Of a DNA stretch of 64,000 nt, positions 8,686-19,166 are shown piece by piece. Location of the stretch: NCBI RefSeq assembly GCF_963678635.1, contig NC_087063.1, positions 60,985,850 through 61,049,849 of the forward strand, written 5' to 3'. Position 1 is the stretch's first letter. Each line of letters begins with the position of its first letter. Source of the stretch: Symsagittifera roscoffensis (taxonomy: Eukaryota; Xenacoelomorpha; Acoela; Convolutidae). Position numbers and translations under genes: made by a program. Under the pieces are notes generated by a model. That model had not been told where the DNA came from. It saw nothing but the letters and a program-made list of their open reading frames with translations, and ran no database searches.

Positions 8686-11291
8686 AATTATTAATTTTTC
8701 TCCAACTCCTTTTTCTAGTAATCTCAAATCAAAACATAAACCCTTCCCCTCGTACAGGACCACAAGATTTATTAGTAACACATTACGATTGTGAAGAAAA
8801 TGAACAAAAAACACTACATAAATATGCAATAAATCAAGTATCACAATGTGAAACAGAACCACAAGCTATAGAAACCACAGATGTAATAGCAACACTCTAT
8901 TCAAAAGCCCGAGCAACAACAGTTACAGGTTATAAATTCACAGCAACATTTTCCGAAAAGAAAGTACATTGTTCACAAGTCTCGAACGGAAACAAAAACC
9001 GACTTGACCATGAATCATTCTATCAGAGTAATATAGAACGTCTTTTACATCTCAATCCCGACGATTGTAAAAGTGAATTACTTAGACTAAACATCACACA
9101 AAATAAAAACTCCGCAAGAAAGTTAGTTAATTTTCAAGTTTTTTCAGACTCTGTACATCAATCACAACTTGAAAGACACCAAGGACATATAAAACTAGAC
9201 AAAAAATACCCGTATAACGGCGCACAAGGACGATTAACCTATGACCTACACGATAAACATTGGAAACCACACATTGGTATAAATGACCCATCAAACTGCA
9301 AAGCAGACACAAAAAATAAAGGATACCAAGAAATAATGTTTTTCGATTGGAAAATACAACTCGAAAAAATACAACTAACACGAGATTTATCAGATAATAC
9401 AATGATCTATCTAGGAATCCGATTACCTTGTAAAAATGATCAAGGTTATTGCGACCCTACAACGAGAACACAAGCAACCATTGTTTGGTTCCCCGAAGAT
9501 ACATGTACAACATTTCAAGTAGCAAAAATACACGCTCGTATGATAAAATTTCACGAAAAATATTTTATACAATCAATTCCATATGAACAAGTCCATCCAT
9601 CACGAAAACTAAGTTCTAATTTTAGAAACATAGACAATATAGAAAATAAATTGACACGTTTTCAAATATATCAAGAAACAGAACTTGCATGTAAATACAG
9701 AAACCCACTTCACAAAACACAATACTCCGAGATATTAGTTGAATACGAAAAAGGATTCGACATGACCACTGGAAAAGTAAAAATCGACCCATATGCCACA
9801 GGTCATCCTCTAAACGAAGGAACATCCTATATACCAGTTAATTTTGAAAAAAGCAACGGACAACCTGGTGGACATCTAAAACCCCATGACACCAGAAGCA
9901 CACGCTTACAAGAATTATCACTAATGAATACTACATATTTCGGTAATATCCACTATGATATTCATTTAGATATGAAACTAGATTATACAATTAGCCGAAT
10001 TTTTCAAGAAATGTCACTCTCCGAATTAGAAACACTACACCAACTATGCGAATTAGAACGAACACAAATATTACAATCACTTGCACTAGCAGTATTAAAA
10101 ATACCCTATGCAGGATACTTATTATCTGGAAATAGATCAAATTTTTTAGACTATGAAGGAAACATCTTATGGTTTTATACTTGTACTAAAAAAGTATCAC
10201 CACAATACGTTTTTGAAGATAAACGATGTTATAAAAGAATCCCTATCTTTTATAAGAATAAAGTACATTTCGTGGATACACTTTCACGAAGAACCTATTT
10301 CTGGGATACCGCAGTCCCATGTGGATCAGAAAACAGCCACAATGTAATACAACTAAACCCTGATGAAAATAAATATTATCTTCTCACTCCATATCCCACA
10401 TTAATGCAATCACTCAAAAAATTTTCACCAGAAAGCATTCGCGCTATTGCTCGAAACCCAAATATAGACTTACAATCAATAGGAATCTATTCAAAATCAG
10501 ATATTCAACATCACATTAGAACACAACAATTCCAAGAATTATTAACACAAATGGACACTATACAAAGACAATCAATAGACCAAAATTTACGCAAACTTGC
10601 AGAAACCGCAGGATTTGCCGATATCTACACGCAAGACTATAGCGGATATTTTAAAGACATTAAAGATTATATATATCTAAACGGTGAAAAATACCGTCCC
10701 CAAGATATATCACCAATTAACATTTTTAGCTTTGTTACACTCAAAAATGAGATCCTCGATTTTCTAGGATGGCCCTACTACATCTTAGAAAAATTGACTA
10801 TTTTATACGCAATGTTTAACTTTATTGGATTTCTTTTCTCACTTTTAAAAGGAATCTACAACACATGTGCTATACACACACAAGTAAACAGACAAGCAAG
10901 CGTAGCACGCATACTCTTTGCAGGATTTTTTGGAATCTTTTCTACATCTATAAACAAAATTCTTTTAGACGCACAAATAAAAGAATATAACACAAAAATA
11001 GCAACACGACAAAATACATACGACGAAGAACATAACAATGTAGACATAACGCCAACGGCACCACAATTACCACCCCTACCAAATAACCATCCACTATCCC
11101 TAGTCCCACGAAATTTTCGAAATTTAGCCATCACACATAATCCAAATTTTCGACTCACCACATCACAAAGTCCCATCCAACATATAATGACACACCAGTC
11201 ACAAGATGATAATACTTATGAACAAATTATTGAACAACCCCATACCACCGCTTTTCAGTCTCAAAATAATCATTTTTTTAGCCCACGATGA
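8673..11291 (+). CDS. env: Envelope glycoprotein, class III gB/chuvirus-like (872 aa)
   Basis: The start is followed by a clear signal peptide (MYILKLLIFLQLLFLV). The ectodomain is Cys-rich with N-glycosylation sequons such as NIT, NTT and NRS. The block around residues 450-570 (CELER, then SGNRSNFLDYEG near 484-495, WFYTC, a KRCYKRIPIFYK segment, and HFVDTLSRRTYFW) has the pattern I associate with glycoproteins of chuviruses and relatives, distant kin of herpesvirus gB. A membrane-proximal hydrophobic region at about 707-730 and a second at 745-765 precede a ~110-residue hydrophilic tail. Its role would be receptor binding and membrane fusion, making the element potentially infectious. The ATG overlaps the end of the ATG-less ORF by 13 nt. 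The alternative is an unrelated errantiviral Env. Its envelope role is secure; the class assignment is less so. Confidence 0.75.
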   Translation: MYILKLLIFLQLLFLVISNQNINPSPRTGPQDLLVTHYDCEENEQKTLHKYAINQVSQCETEPQAIETTDVIATLYSKARATTVTGYKFTATFSEKKVHCSQVSNGNKNRLDHESFYQSNIERLLHLNPDDCKSELLRLNITQNKNSARKLVNFQVFSDSVHQSQLERHQGHIKLDKKYPYNGAQGRLTYDLHDKHWKPHIGINDPSNCKADTKNKGYQEIMFFDWKIQLEKIQLTRDLSDNTMIYLGIRLPCKNDQGYCDPTTRTQATIVWFPEDTCTTFQVAKIHARMIKFHEKYFIQSIPYEQVHPSRKLSSNFRNIDNIENKLTRFQIYQETELACKYRNPLHKTQYSEILVEYEKGFDMTTGKVKIDPYATGHPLNEGTSYIPVNFEKSNGQPGGHLKPHDTRSTRLQELSLMNTTYFGNIHYDIHLDMKLDYTISRIFQEMSLSELETLHQLCELERTQILQSLALAVLKIPYAGYLLSGNRSNFLDYEGNILWFYTCTKKVSPQYVFEDKRCYKRIPIFYKNKVHFVDTLSRRTYFWDTAVPCGSENSHNVIQLNPDENKYYLLTPYPTLMQSLKKFSPESIRAIARNPNIDLQSIGIYSKSDIQHHIRTQQFQELLTQMDTIQRQSIDQNLRKLAETAGFADIYTQDYSGYFKDIKDYIYLNGEKYRPQDISPINIFSFVTLKNEILDFLGWPYYILEKLTILYAMFNFIGFLFSLLKGIYNTCAIHTQVNRQASVARILFAGFFGIFSTSINKILLDAQIKEYNTKIATRQNTYDEEHNNVDITPTAPQLPPLPNNHPLSLVPRNFRNLAITHNPNFRLTTSQSPIQHIMTHQSQDDNTYEQIIEQPHTTAFQSQNNHFFSPR

Positions 11292-13093
11292 GCCGCCAAC
11301 TTGGATCACTACACCGATCAAATTCCCACCCAACCAATCTTACCTCTCCAATCCCAATAATACCACTTTTTGCTTTTCCGCCACCCGATTTTCCATCTAG
11401 TAATGTAACATCAGGCATGAATTCCGACACTAATTCACACATCTCAGTTTTATATTCCATCTCACAACTCAATAACCCGAATATTGAAACCCCCGATGAA
11501 TTTGCCGACTCAGAACCATCCCCATCAAATCATTTTCATAATTCTTCTAATTTTTCTCAACCCCCTTTTCAACCCATATTATCCAATAACCCTGACCCAA
11601 TCACTTCCACACCCTCTTATGCTTCCCAAGTTACCCCAACCTACTCCTCACTTCATTCTGACCAATCATCTCATTCTCCAGACACCCCCCGAATCTCCCC
11701 AGAGCTAGATAATTTTATTACCCTTCAACAACAACCCTACCACCTCCATACCCCAACAATAAACCAAATCTCCTCCACAATAAATTCATCCAACCCCCCT
11801 ACCCCTACACCCTCTTCAAATTATACTGAATCATTAGCACCATCATCCACATCAACTGAATCTTCACTCAACACTAATAGAGCTTACCGCACTTTTAAAA
11901 GAAAGTTCCCCAACCATCCTTTCCCAGCAAAACCAGGAACAGCCCTTGAATACATCAACCACCCCAAGCATACTAACACAAAAGAATTTTTAGCCATCAC
12001 CTTACCCTCATTCCCACAATACACCTTAAACACCCCCCACGACACTAACGAAACACGCAACTTTGTAGATGAATACGTTTTAATGCCCACTCTCTCTTGG
12101 ACCTCATATTATCATTTTACTAACCCTCTTTGCTTACCTTTATCTAACACTCACATCGATATAGAGCGAAACACGGACATGCTATATCGACTCACTACAC
12201 CACTAACCGCTAGACAATTTACTTACGTTGGATATAAAAAATCACTAAAAACACACACTGCACCTAGAGCTAACGAATATACACTCGAATACTATGATCA
12301 CAACATCATCAGAGCTAACCAAGATCAATTCTTAGACGACGATCGCTTCGCTAATCCACAAATTACCGAGAAATTTTTCATCAAGACACCATATATATTT
12401 ACACTAAACATCTTCGACCGAAAGTTTGATCACATTATTTCAGAAGCACTAACAGACACACAAGCATACGAAAGTTTTAAAGAACGCTTCCAAATTTTTT
12501 CACTAACCTTTCATTTCCTTGCACCACACGAAAGAGATTTACACTGCTCACACGATATTATGTTGCGCACTAAACAAACCCATACATATAGTTATTATCG
12601 CTTCATCCAAAATCACTTTGACCTACACACACCCTCTAGACAACCACACCACCGCTTTCAATTCATTAATTCCAAATACACTTCACCATTTTTCCTAAAT
12701 TTCACATATTGCATTAAAGATACTAACCTTCATGGTATTCTTCGCAATTATGATCCCATAACCCAAATGTACATCTTCTGTCCCATCACCAAGACCTTCA
12801 ACGCCGAAGAATCCCGACCCTTCCTTATCCCGCACGAGTTTGTACAACCTATAGAAATCCCAATTTTAGAATTCATCCACAACACTAAATTCAATCACAA
12901 ATTATATAATCTAATCCAAAACACACCTTATGAGTTTGCAGTTGGCACTGAAGAACTAACCACTATTAAGGCACTTCAATTGCTTTGGCCACTGCTTCAG
13001 ACTAAAAATATCATCCGCATCTTAGCTAAACTACTAACAACTTCAGAACTAATTCACGACATCTTCCCCCACGGTTTTTTCCCCGACGACTAA
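11288..13093 (+). CDS. Unknown 601-aa protein of element 1, translationally coupled to env
   Basis: Its ATG shares bases with the env stop (ATGA at 11288-11291), an arrangement typical of termination-reinitiation. Residues 1-200 are low-complexity Pro/Ser/Thr/Asn. Residues 200-601 look like a folded region rich in aromatic residues and His, with no signal peptide, membrane span, zinc motif or catalytic signature that I can see. C-rich codon use in the first third resembles the rest of the element. Errantiviruses do not normally have a gene after env, so this is an added accessory protein. I do not recognise it. Possible roles, such as a matrix-like or host-modulating factor, would be guesses. 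Confidence 0.8.
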   Translation: MSRQLGSLHRSNSHPTNLTSPIPIIPLFAFPPPDFPSSNVTSGMNSDTNSHISVLYSISQLNNPNIETPDEFADSEPSPSNHFHNSSNFSQPPFQPILSNNPDPITSTPSYASQVTPTYSSLHSDQSSHSPDTPRISPELDNFITLQQQPYHLHTPTINQISSTINSSNPPTPTPSSNYTESLAPSSTSTESSLNTNRAYRTFKRKFPNHPFPAKPGTALEYINHPKHTNTKEFLAITLPSFPQYTLNTPHDTNETRNFVDEYVLMPTLSWTSYYHFTNPLCLPLSNTHIDIERNTDMLYRLTTPLTARQFTYVGYKKSLKTHTAPRANEYTLEYYDHNIIRANQDQFLDDDRFANPQITEKFFIKTPYIFTLNIFDRKFDHIISEALTDTQAYESFKERFQIFSLTFHFLAPHERDLHCSHDIMLRTKQTHTYSYYRFIQNHFDLHTPSRQPHHRFQFINSKYTSPFFLNFTYCIKDTNLHGILRNYDPITQMYIFCPITKTFNAEESRPFLIPHEFVQPIEIPILEFIHNTKFNHKLYNLIQNTPYEFAVGTEELTTIKALQLLWPLLQTKNIIRILAKLLTTSELIHDIFPHGFFPDD

Positions 13094-13096
13094 CAG

Positions 13097-13175
13097 GTAA
13101 GTATGAATTAAATGAATATTACTAACTAATTAAAATATTAAAAAACTCACCATACTTTATCCATGTTTTCCTTAG
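13097..13175 (+). promoter_or_regulatory. Predicted spliceosomal intron just after the last stop codon of element 1
   Basis: The donor reads CAG|GTAAGTAT, a near-perfect U1 match, at 13094-13104. TACTAAC, the ideal branch-point sequence, lies at 13120-13126. A T-rich tract then leads to CTTAG ending at 13175 (an alternative acceptor, TTTTTAG, ends at 13183). All three signals in the right order within 79 nt make a real intron likely. It starts 3 nt after the stop TAA of the 601-aa ORF. A retained intron in a retroelement implies that genomic RNA escapes splicing. Confidence 0.65.
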
Positions 13176-14600
13176 ATTTTTAGCCTTCATCCGACGATCA
13201 CCTACAAAAACCACAAAAAACAAATAAAGATCGCAAATTTCATCAAACAGATTTCAACAATTCTATTAATCTCTTACACTTATAAATTTATAAATTTAAT
13301 ACCAATGCAGTAAATTCATTTCTAAAATTTTCCCCACAAGCAGTAAATCTAATTATGATGAAAATTTGTAACTTAAAATTCCCCCATAACTAGCAGTAAA
13401 TTTCCAAATTCTATGCAGTAAATTAATAAAATGCAAATGCAGTACTAACCTTTTGATACTTTCATTCATTCGCACAGAAATTCTATCCACACTCGCACAG
13501 CTCGCCCACGAAGAATTGTTTAAAATAATGAATTTCAGTTTCAAGTTTTCACACTCAACAACTCTAACATATAATAACATGTTTCAAACTTTCCTTTAAC
13601 CCGGTTGGAAAGGAATCATATACTAAACAAAACTAACCAACGCAGCTTACTAAATACCACAAATCATAGAATAACAGCATGACTAAGAAAAGGAAACCAA
13701 CGGTACCCAAACCGGATTAACCCAGTTTAAAACTGGATAATTTATTCTTTTGAAGACTATTATAAAGTCTAAGAAAGAAATAATAAAACACAAAAAAGTC
13801 AAAAGACAAACCCATACCACAAACAATTTGATTTTTGGAAAAAGGACATAACCAACAAGACATAAGAAAAACCACAACAAACCCAACATAAAACGTTGTC
13901 ACATAACAGGACCCCTCACAAAAACCGCATGAAATCATACTCCCACTCCTGGCCTAACCCACCAGGAAGGACGTCCTGAGCATGCTCTATAGCCGGCCTA
14001 ACCCACCGCGCTACATCCACGCTTTGTGACCACACCTCTATTTTTAATAAGAGCTACTCAAGTGTGAGTAACTCTTCAAAATAACCGAACTAAAACAAAA
14101 AGCTTTTGTGAAAACAACTAACTAAAATCATAATTAAAAAATATTAAACTAATAAATGTTTTATAAAATGTAAATTACATTATGCAATACATAGATCAGA
14201 ATACAACACCAAGGACGAACATCTAAAGACAAAACGACCCCACTACACTCGAGAGAGAATGGCCAACCACAATCGATATGCCACTCACAATCACAACTCA
14301 AAGGATTTAGAGTACGACTTGACTTCGCAGAAAAGGACTTCATTGAACTAGACCAATGACCACCTCGATGTTCAAGTATACGTACAGATCCGAGTAACCA
14401 GGCATCCCCTCCACGCACAATCTCCACGCCATTCCCAAATTAGATCAGACACAAAAGAAGTTCTCCACGCAGAACAGAAAAACCTGACATAGCAAACCAT
14501 TCTGAAATCAGATTTGAGTTTGTTGCAAAGACTTAGTCGTTGTCACTAGAAGACACAACGTCTTATGTCTCTAACTCCAGCTTCCTGGAACTTCTTTAAC
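13176..14600 (+). other. Long 3' non-coding region of element 1
   Basis: About 1.4 kb between the predicted intron and the polypurine tract has no credible plus-strand ORF. The motif GCAGTAAAT occurs four times (13307, 13340, 13393, 13415) plus a partial copy at 13439. GGCCTAACCCACC is duplicated near 13951 and 13994. These may be cis signals for RNA export, packaging or transcription, by analogy with long 3' regions of complex retroviruses (inference). Confidence 0.5.
13307..13448 (+). repeat. Cluster of GCAGTAAAT direct repeats
   Basis: Four exact copies and one truncated copy of this 9-mer fall within 142 bp at irregular spacing. The flanks differ, so it is a motif cluster rather than a tandem duplication. 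A protein- or RNA-binding array is possible. Confidence 0.55.
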
Positions 14601-14624
14601 AAAGAGGAAACAGAAGAAATATGA
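14601..14624 (+). promoter_or_regulatory. Polypurine tract of element 1
   Basis: A purine run, AAAGAGGAAACAGAAGAAA (one C), sits directly upstream of the proposed LTR start TGTT at 14625, where plus-strand DNA synthesis would be primed. Confidence 0.6.
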
Positions 14625-15129
14625 TGTTCGCCAAACACCAACGTCCATCATCCATCCTTCGAATTGCAGAAGAACCATTCTAAAAAACTCTGTAAAACCC
14701 GGATGGGTGGAACCTGATCTAAACTACATTTTATGATTGGATAATTTAGATATTTTACCAATGTAAAGTATTTAATATTAACCAATCATGATCCATCTAA
14801 CTAACAACCCACTTATTTGTAAGTGCTGAAGTTACTTGTAATTTCAGCACCAGAGAGATTTGAATTTAACTTAGAAATTAGTTGGACTCTCCCGAGCACT
14901 TCAGCAGCCGCAATAAACCAGTATACCCTAGATCTATTGAGCCTAGCAGAGACTAGTTAAACAACCTGAGACTAGATAGTATAAGAGTAAGATTAGGATC
15001 GGTATTAGACTAAGAAGTTGCACGAATCTATCCGGCCGAAAATAAGATAGCGTGACGAGCAGACGGTGTACCCTATCCGAAATTACTCTATGAGTTATAC
15101 ACCCCAGTCCTAACTCAGTTGTTTTAACA
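14625..15129 (+). repeat. 3' LTR of element 1 (505 bp)
   Basis: The boundaries are inferred: it begins TGTTCGCC just after the polypurine tract and ends TTTTAACA, giving the standard TG...CA ends and a TGTT/AACA inverted pair. It holds AATAAA at 14912-14917 and a stable hairpin at 14823-14850. The sequence style changes to host-like DNA right after 15129. The partner 5' LTR is outside the window, so the ends cannot be confirmed here. Confidence 0.6.
14823..14850 (+). promoter_or_regulatory. LTR hairpin upstream of the poly(A) signal
   Basis: Two 13-nt arms, GTGCTGAAGTTAC and GTAATTTCAGCAC, pair with one mismatch around a TT loop. It lies about 60 nt before AATAAA and could be a structured element of the R region. 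Confidence 0.55.
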
Positions 15130-16336
15130 AAACTTTAAGATATCTGATGGAGTGTTTGCTAATATAATAAAAAAATCATAAAACTTACATCTTGGTAAAC
15201 AACTATAATCAGTTGTCAAGTTTCTCCAAAAAGCTTTGTAAACTTTATGTTGAAGAAAAATGCGTGTCATTTGAAAAGTTATGACCTTTTTTGACGAGAC
15301 ATTTATAGCAACTTTTGAAAATTTTTAAAGCGACTTTTTAATGCCTCGATGAGTTCGATTATTTGATGATGTAATGGGAAAAGTATAAGTCAAAGAGACG
15401 GCGATAATACATAATTCAGTATTAGGCAGAAGATTTTTTGAGGAAAATGGAAATTGTTTTTCTGAACTCCACTAAAACCTTAAAAAAACTTTTTTTTGCC
15501 AAAAAATCTCTACACTGCAGGCGTAGAAAACTTAAGTCAAAAAATGACTCGTGAAATACTTTTTTACAAAGCAGCTTTTCTTGGCGCGAGCTCACCTCAA
15601 ATTTAGCGCCTTTTGAAAAATTTAAGGGTTGAAAGAGTTGTGGAGGGAGAATGTTTGGTAACTATAATCTAAGAGGGCGGTCAGCCCATCCCCTCGGACA
15701 TGCGAAAAATTGAAGATGCTATAGGTTTTTAATGAGTTATGTCGGATGAGAATTGGAGAAGTTGAATAAGCAAAATCAGCAATTCGACGAGGAGCACGCC
15801 AATTAGCCCAAAAAATCGTTACCAGATGATAAACTTATCAATTGCTACCTGTCATACAAACATGTGGAAAAATTTAAAATGCATGCACGACGGATTTTTT
15901 TTAAAAAAGAGTTTGCATACAAACTGATAAATAAAAAATAAGCAAATTCAATATCGAATGAGTCAAAAAAAATTTAAACAGATTTTGCGATAGATTTTGC
16001 AACATCAGTGCCTAATTCCAGAAACCTTAGCTGGATGCATTGCTTGAGCTTCTAATTTCCAGTGGAAACCTTATATTCAAATGATGATTACGTCAGCTAT
16101 AAAGATATTTATATCATTGGAAGACAATCATAATTAATCAATGTATCTGATCAGGTGTTTTTATTGATTATGATTGATGTTGCTTTTTCGTCTGACAGGC
16201 CTTAAATTGAACAAACAAATTAACTGAAACAAAATTTCCTGCGGCCTAAATGGCTGGAGTATTTTTCTAAAAAATAAATAGAGACTGCTTCATTACATCC
16301 ATGGAAAGTTTACTTGAAAACAAAAAACTTCTTAAC
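15130..16336. other. Non-coding host DNA
   Basis: No ORF or RNA gene is seen. A stretch around 15560-15600 resembles the inner part of the hAT-like element described at 19627-20006 (GGCGC...GAGCTCACCTCAAA...TTAG), so a decayed copy may lie at about 15480-15700. Confidence 0.4.
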
Positions 16337-16690
16337 AAAGGCGGATTCAGGGTGAGAGGGGATGTTTTTCTCGACACCCACGCCTTCTAAAGATCTCACC
16401 TAGATTTAGAACAACTCATCTTTTTTATTCAAATTTACTTTTTAGGGCGCCTTGCCCGCCAAATGACATCAGTTCGAGGTGGAGTGCGCTCTGAAAAAGA
16501 GTTGAAGAAAATATTCCAAAAAGGCACAAACGGCATTTTAGCTAGATTGAGCAGAAACTTGTGTTTGGTTTTTTGATTTTTCATGAGAGCTCAGAAAGTT
16601 TTTTGATCGACCTAAATAAAATGTCAACCAATTTTTTTTCTCCAAATCCCGCTCCCTTCTCCAGAAAAATTCTCTATCCGCCCTGCTCCT
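16337..16690. mobile_element. Degenerate non-autonomous hAT-like element
   Basis: The left end reads AGGCGGATTCAGGG and the right end, inverted, reads AGGGCGGATAGAG, a diverged version of the terminal repeat of the element at 19627. An inner segment (GAGAGCTCAGAAAGT...GATCGACCTAAA) matches the copies at 19627 and 27404. No transposase ORF is present. Confidence 0.5.
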
Positions 16691-19166
16691 AAATATGCAC
16701 GTTTTTAATCGGTTAAAAACACAGATTCCGCGAAAAAATTAAGTTTTATTAAAAACATTGTAATGATTTGAATTTTTATTGTGATCTCGAGAGCTGTAAG
16801 CAATTTCAAACAAAAAGGAAAGATTTTATGAGGGTCATTTATCAATTTGCGGAACAGGATTTTTTCAGTTGACTTGATTATCTTTTCAATTAGTCCGACA
16901 GCCAAATAATAGAGAAAAAATAGCCTTCGGTAGGCGCATGTCAGTACACATGACCGGCTGCAGGTAGTGCATGTCATATGCTTTGATTAAACTGGTGAAA
17001 ATCTGGACCGAAAAACGACATATGGGCGGTGGCATCAGAGAACAGAGGAAAACAGAACAGAGGAATTAAGATCAACTGCGACCGCCCTGCTAGATTAACA
17101 GGTCATCTGAAAATTTTTAAATCTTAACAGAATTTAAGAAATCAGAGAAATCTTAGAGTTTTGTCACTTAGAGAAGGTTCAGTATTGGCATAAATAATTA
17201 TTTTTCATCAGAAAATAAATATCTAGGTGCTAGTGACTTCGATTTGGTTGTAAATAAAATTTTGCTGATCGGTCATTATGGAAAAGCTTATCGGTCATTA
17301 GTCATTATGCTAGTCGATACACCACCGCTGTTTGCAGCAACATCGGATAATGCCTCAAAGAATGCCAGTTTAATCCGACATTTTTTGTAGACCACAAAGT
17401 ATTTTAGATAAGAAGAAAAAAATTATTTTTTACAAAGAAAACTTGAGACGCATATTAATGCTCCATTAATATACTATAATCTCTTTGCTCGTTTTGAACA
17501 ATACCAACTGGTTCAGACTTGGAACGAATTAAGCTTTGTTGCGAAGAAGTCTTTTGGTCGTAAACTTAACCCAGTTTTGCGTCAGAAGGAAAAAAGAGAA
17601 GCCATCTCAGATATCAACACTGCTTCAAAGCGGCTTTTTGGAATTTAAAGACGAAAGCTTTGATTTTTGTCCAAATTGCCTGCAAAAGTTTTTACTACAT
17701 GACTGATTGTTTGCAGCAATTCTAAATTTTTTAGCTGCGCTTTTTCCATTTGCGGTAGGCTCTCCGCGCGAAAATTGTGTTTCTGCCTTCCCCAGAAATG
17801 TATCAATTTAAGCCAAAAACTCTATAGGCCAAAACAAGACTGCTCGTATCAGAGCAAACCCTTGAATCTTATGACTGCTCTTTAATTATATTCTTGATTA
17901 GTCTTTGCGACCATCAAGTCGGTTACTGAGTAATGTGCGCATCCGGCTAGGCTCGCGATGATGCAGGGATCAATACCCGCAATAAGAAAACATTCATATC
18001 GATATTGGTCTGAATAAGAAAAACTTCGAGCCTATATATTCTACATTTGCTTCAAAAGTCAACACGACAACACAATTTGCAAATCAGCACATTTGGAATT
18101 TTGGGTGGCTTAAACTATTTCTATGGCAAGGACACCCTCACCAGGTCCAAAGTTTTTTCCTGTAAGATATCGCGAGTTTCTTGCAATTTTAGTCTAGCTT
18201 GAAGTCCTGTCGGCTTGCTGTCTTTTACCCGTTATTACCTAATAGCTGAATTTGTCAAAAAATATTATATTGAAGACCTTTCAGATTTGATTGAAATGTC
18301 TTCTACTAGTTACGAAAAATTTTGAAGAAGCTCTCTTATGTCAAAATGTTTCATGTGATTTTAGTGCAATTCCATACCAAAACATAAAGCGGGGTTATAG
18401 AACTGATTTTTCGGTTAACATTGTCAATCGCCAAATATTGACTATATCAGTTATATTTTCTTTAAAAATTGGACCATGAATTGCCATTTACTGTTCATGC
18501 AGCAGAAAAAGTTCAGGCCGCATTTATTCAACCACATTGTGGTCTTGAAACTATAACTTTTTTGAAATTTGTGTAAATTCAGAAAACGTTTTGTGAATCA
18601 TTTTTACTGCGCTATTCACAATTGAAAAGGGTGGAATATGTATCAATTGGCTTGTAACGACGGTTTCTTAAGATGCTTGTTTTCGCAAGGTAAAAATCTC
18701 CTGAAGCCACTTCCCAATTTCCCAATTACGTGGTTGATTAATTTTCATCTAACACTCTTAAATGCATCACAACTACCGCATTTGTAATTTGATACAAAAA
18801 ATTCCGCTTAGCTATCAGGCATAGCTGCCATGCATACATTTGTTTTCCTTCTCAATCTTAAATTGATAATCTTACAATTTGTTTTTTGTTACAGAATTTG
18901 TATTTAAAAAAATGAAAGAACAATGAAGAACAAGGAGAGCGTACTTGTTGCGGAATCCGCTTACAATTCCAAAAACCCATAATTTGACCCGTAATTATCA
19001 GTTTTTTGTCTAGTTCTGATTAATTTTAATTTCGATAGTATTTTTTATTCGCCAAACCAAACTGATTTTTAAACTTTTTTGGGATTTTTTTTTCAAAAAA
19101 ATGACATCCAAAGGCGCCAACTGAAAATAGTGACATACTATGTCAACCAATTGTTTTAAGAATTAT
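16691..19166. other. Non-coding host DNA with a family A end fragment
   Basis: No convincing gene is seen. At about 17833-17890 there is a short minus-orientation fragment of family A (AACAAGACTGCTCGTATCAG...). The rest is unique AT-rich sequence as far as I can tell. Confidence 0.45.

Larger units (their letters stand above)
1..15129 (+). mobile_element. Giant errantivirus-like Ty3/gypsy LTR element (element 1), 5' LTR outside window
   Basis: One transposable unit is inferred from the collinear order gag, protease, RT, RNase H, integrase, accessory ORFs, envelope, unknown ORF, polypurine tract, 3' LTR, all on the plus strand. The whole stretch shares a strong A/C-rich, G-poor composition that stops near 14600, unlike the flanking DNA. 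The 5' LTR must lie just left of position 1, since gag starts at 23. With a second 505-bp LTR the element would exceed 15.6 kb, about twice the 7-8 kb of typical errantiviruses. The extra length comes from about 8 kb of sequence downstream of the integrase. The only clear lesion is an in-frame stop in the integrase. Confidence 0.85.
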
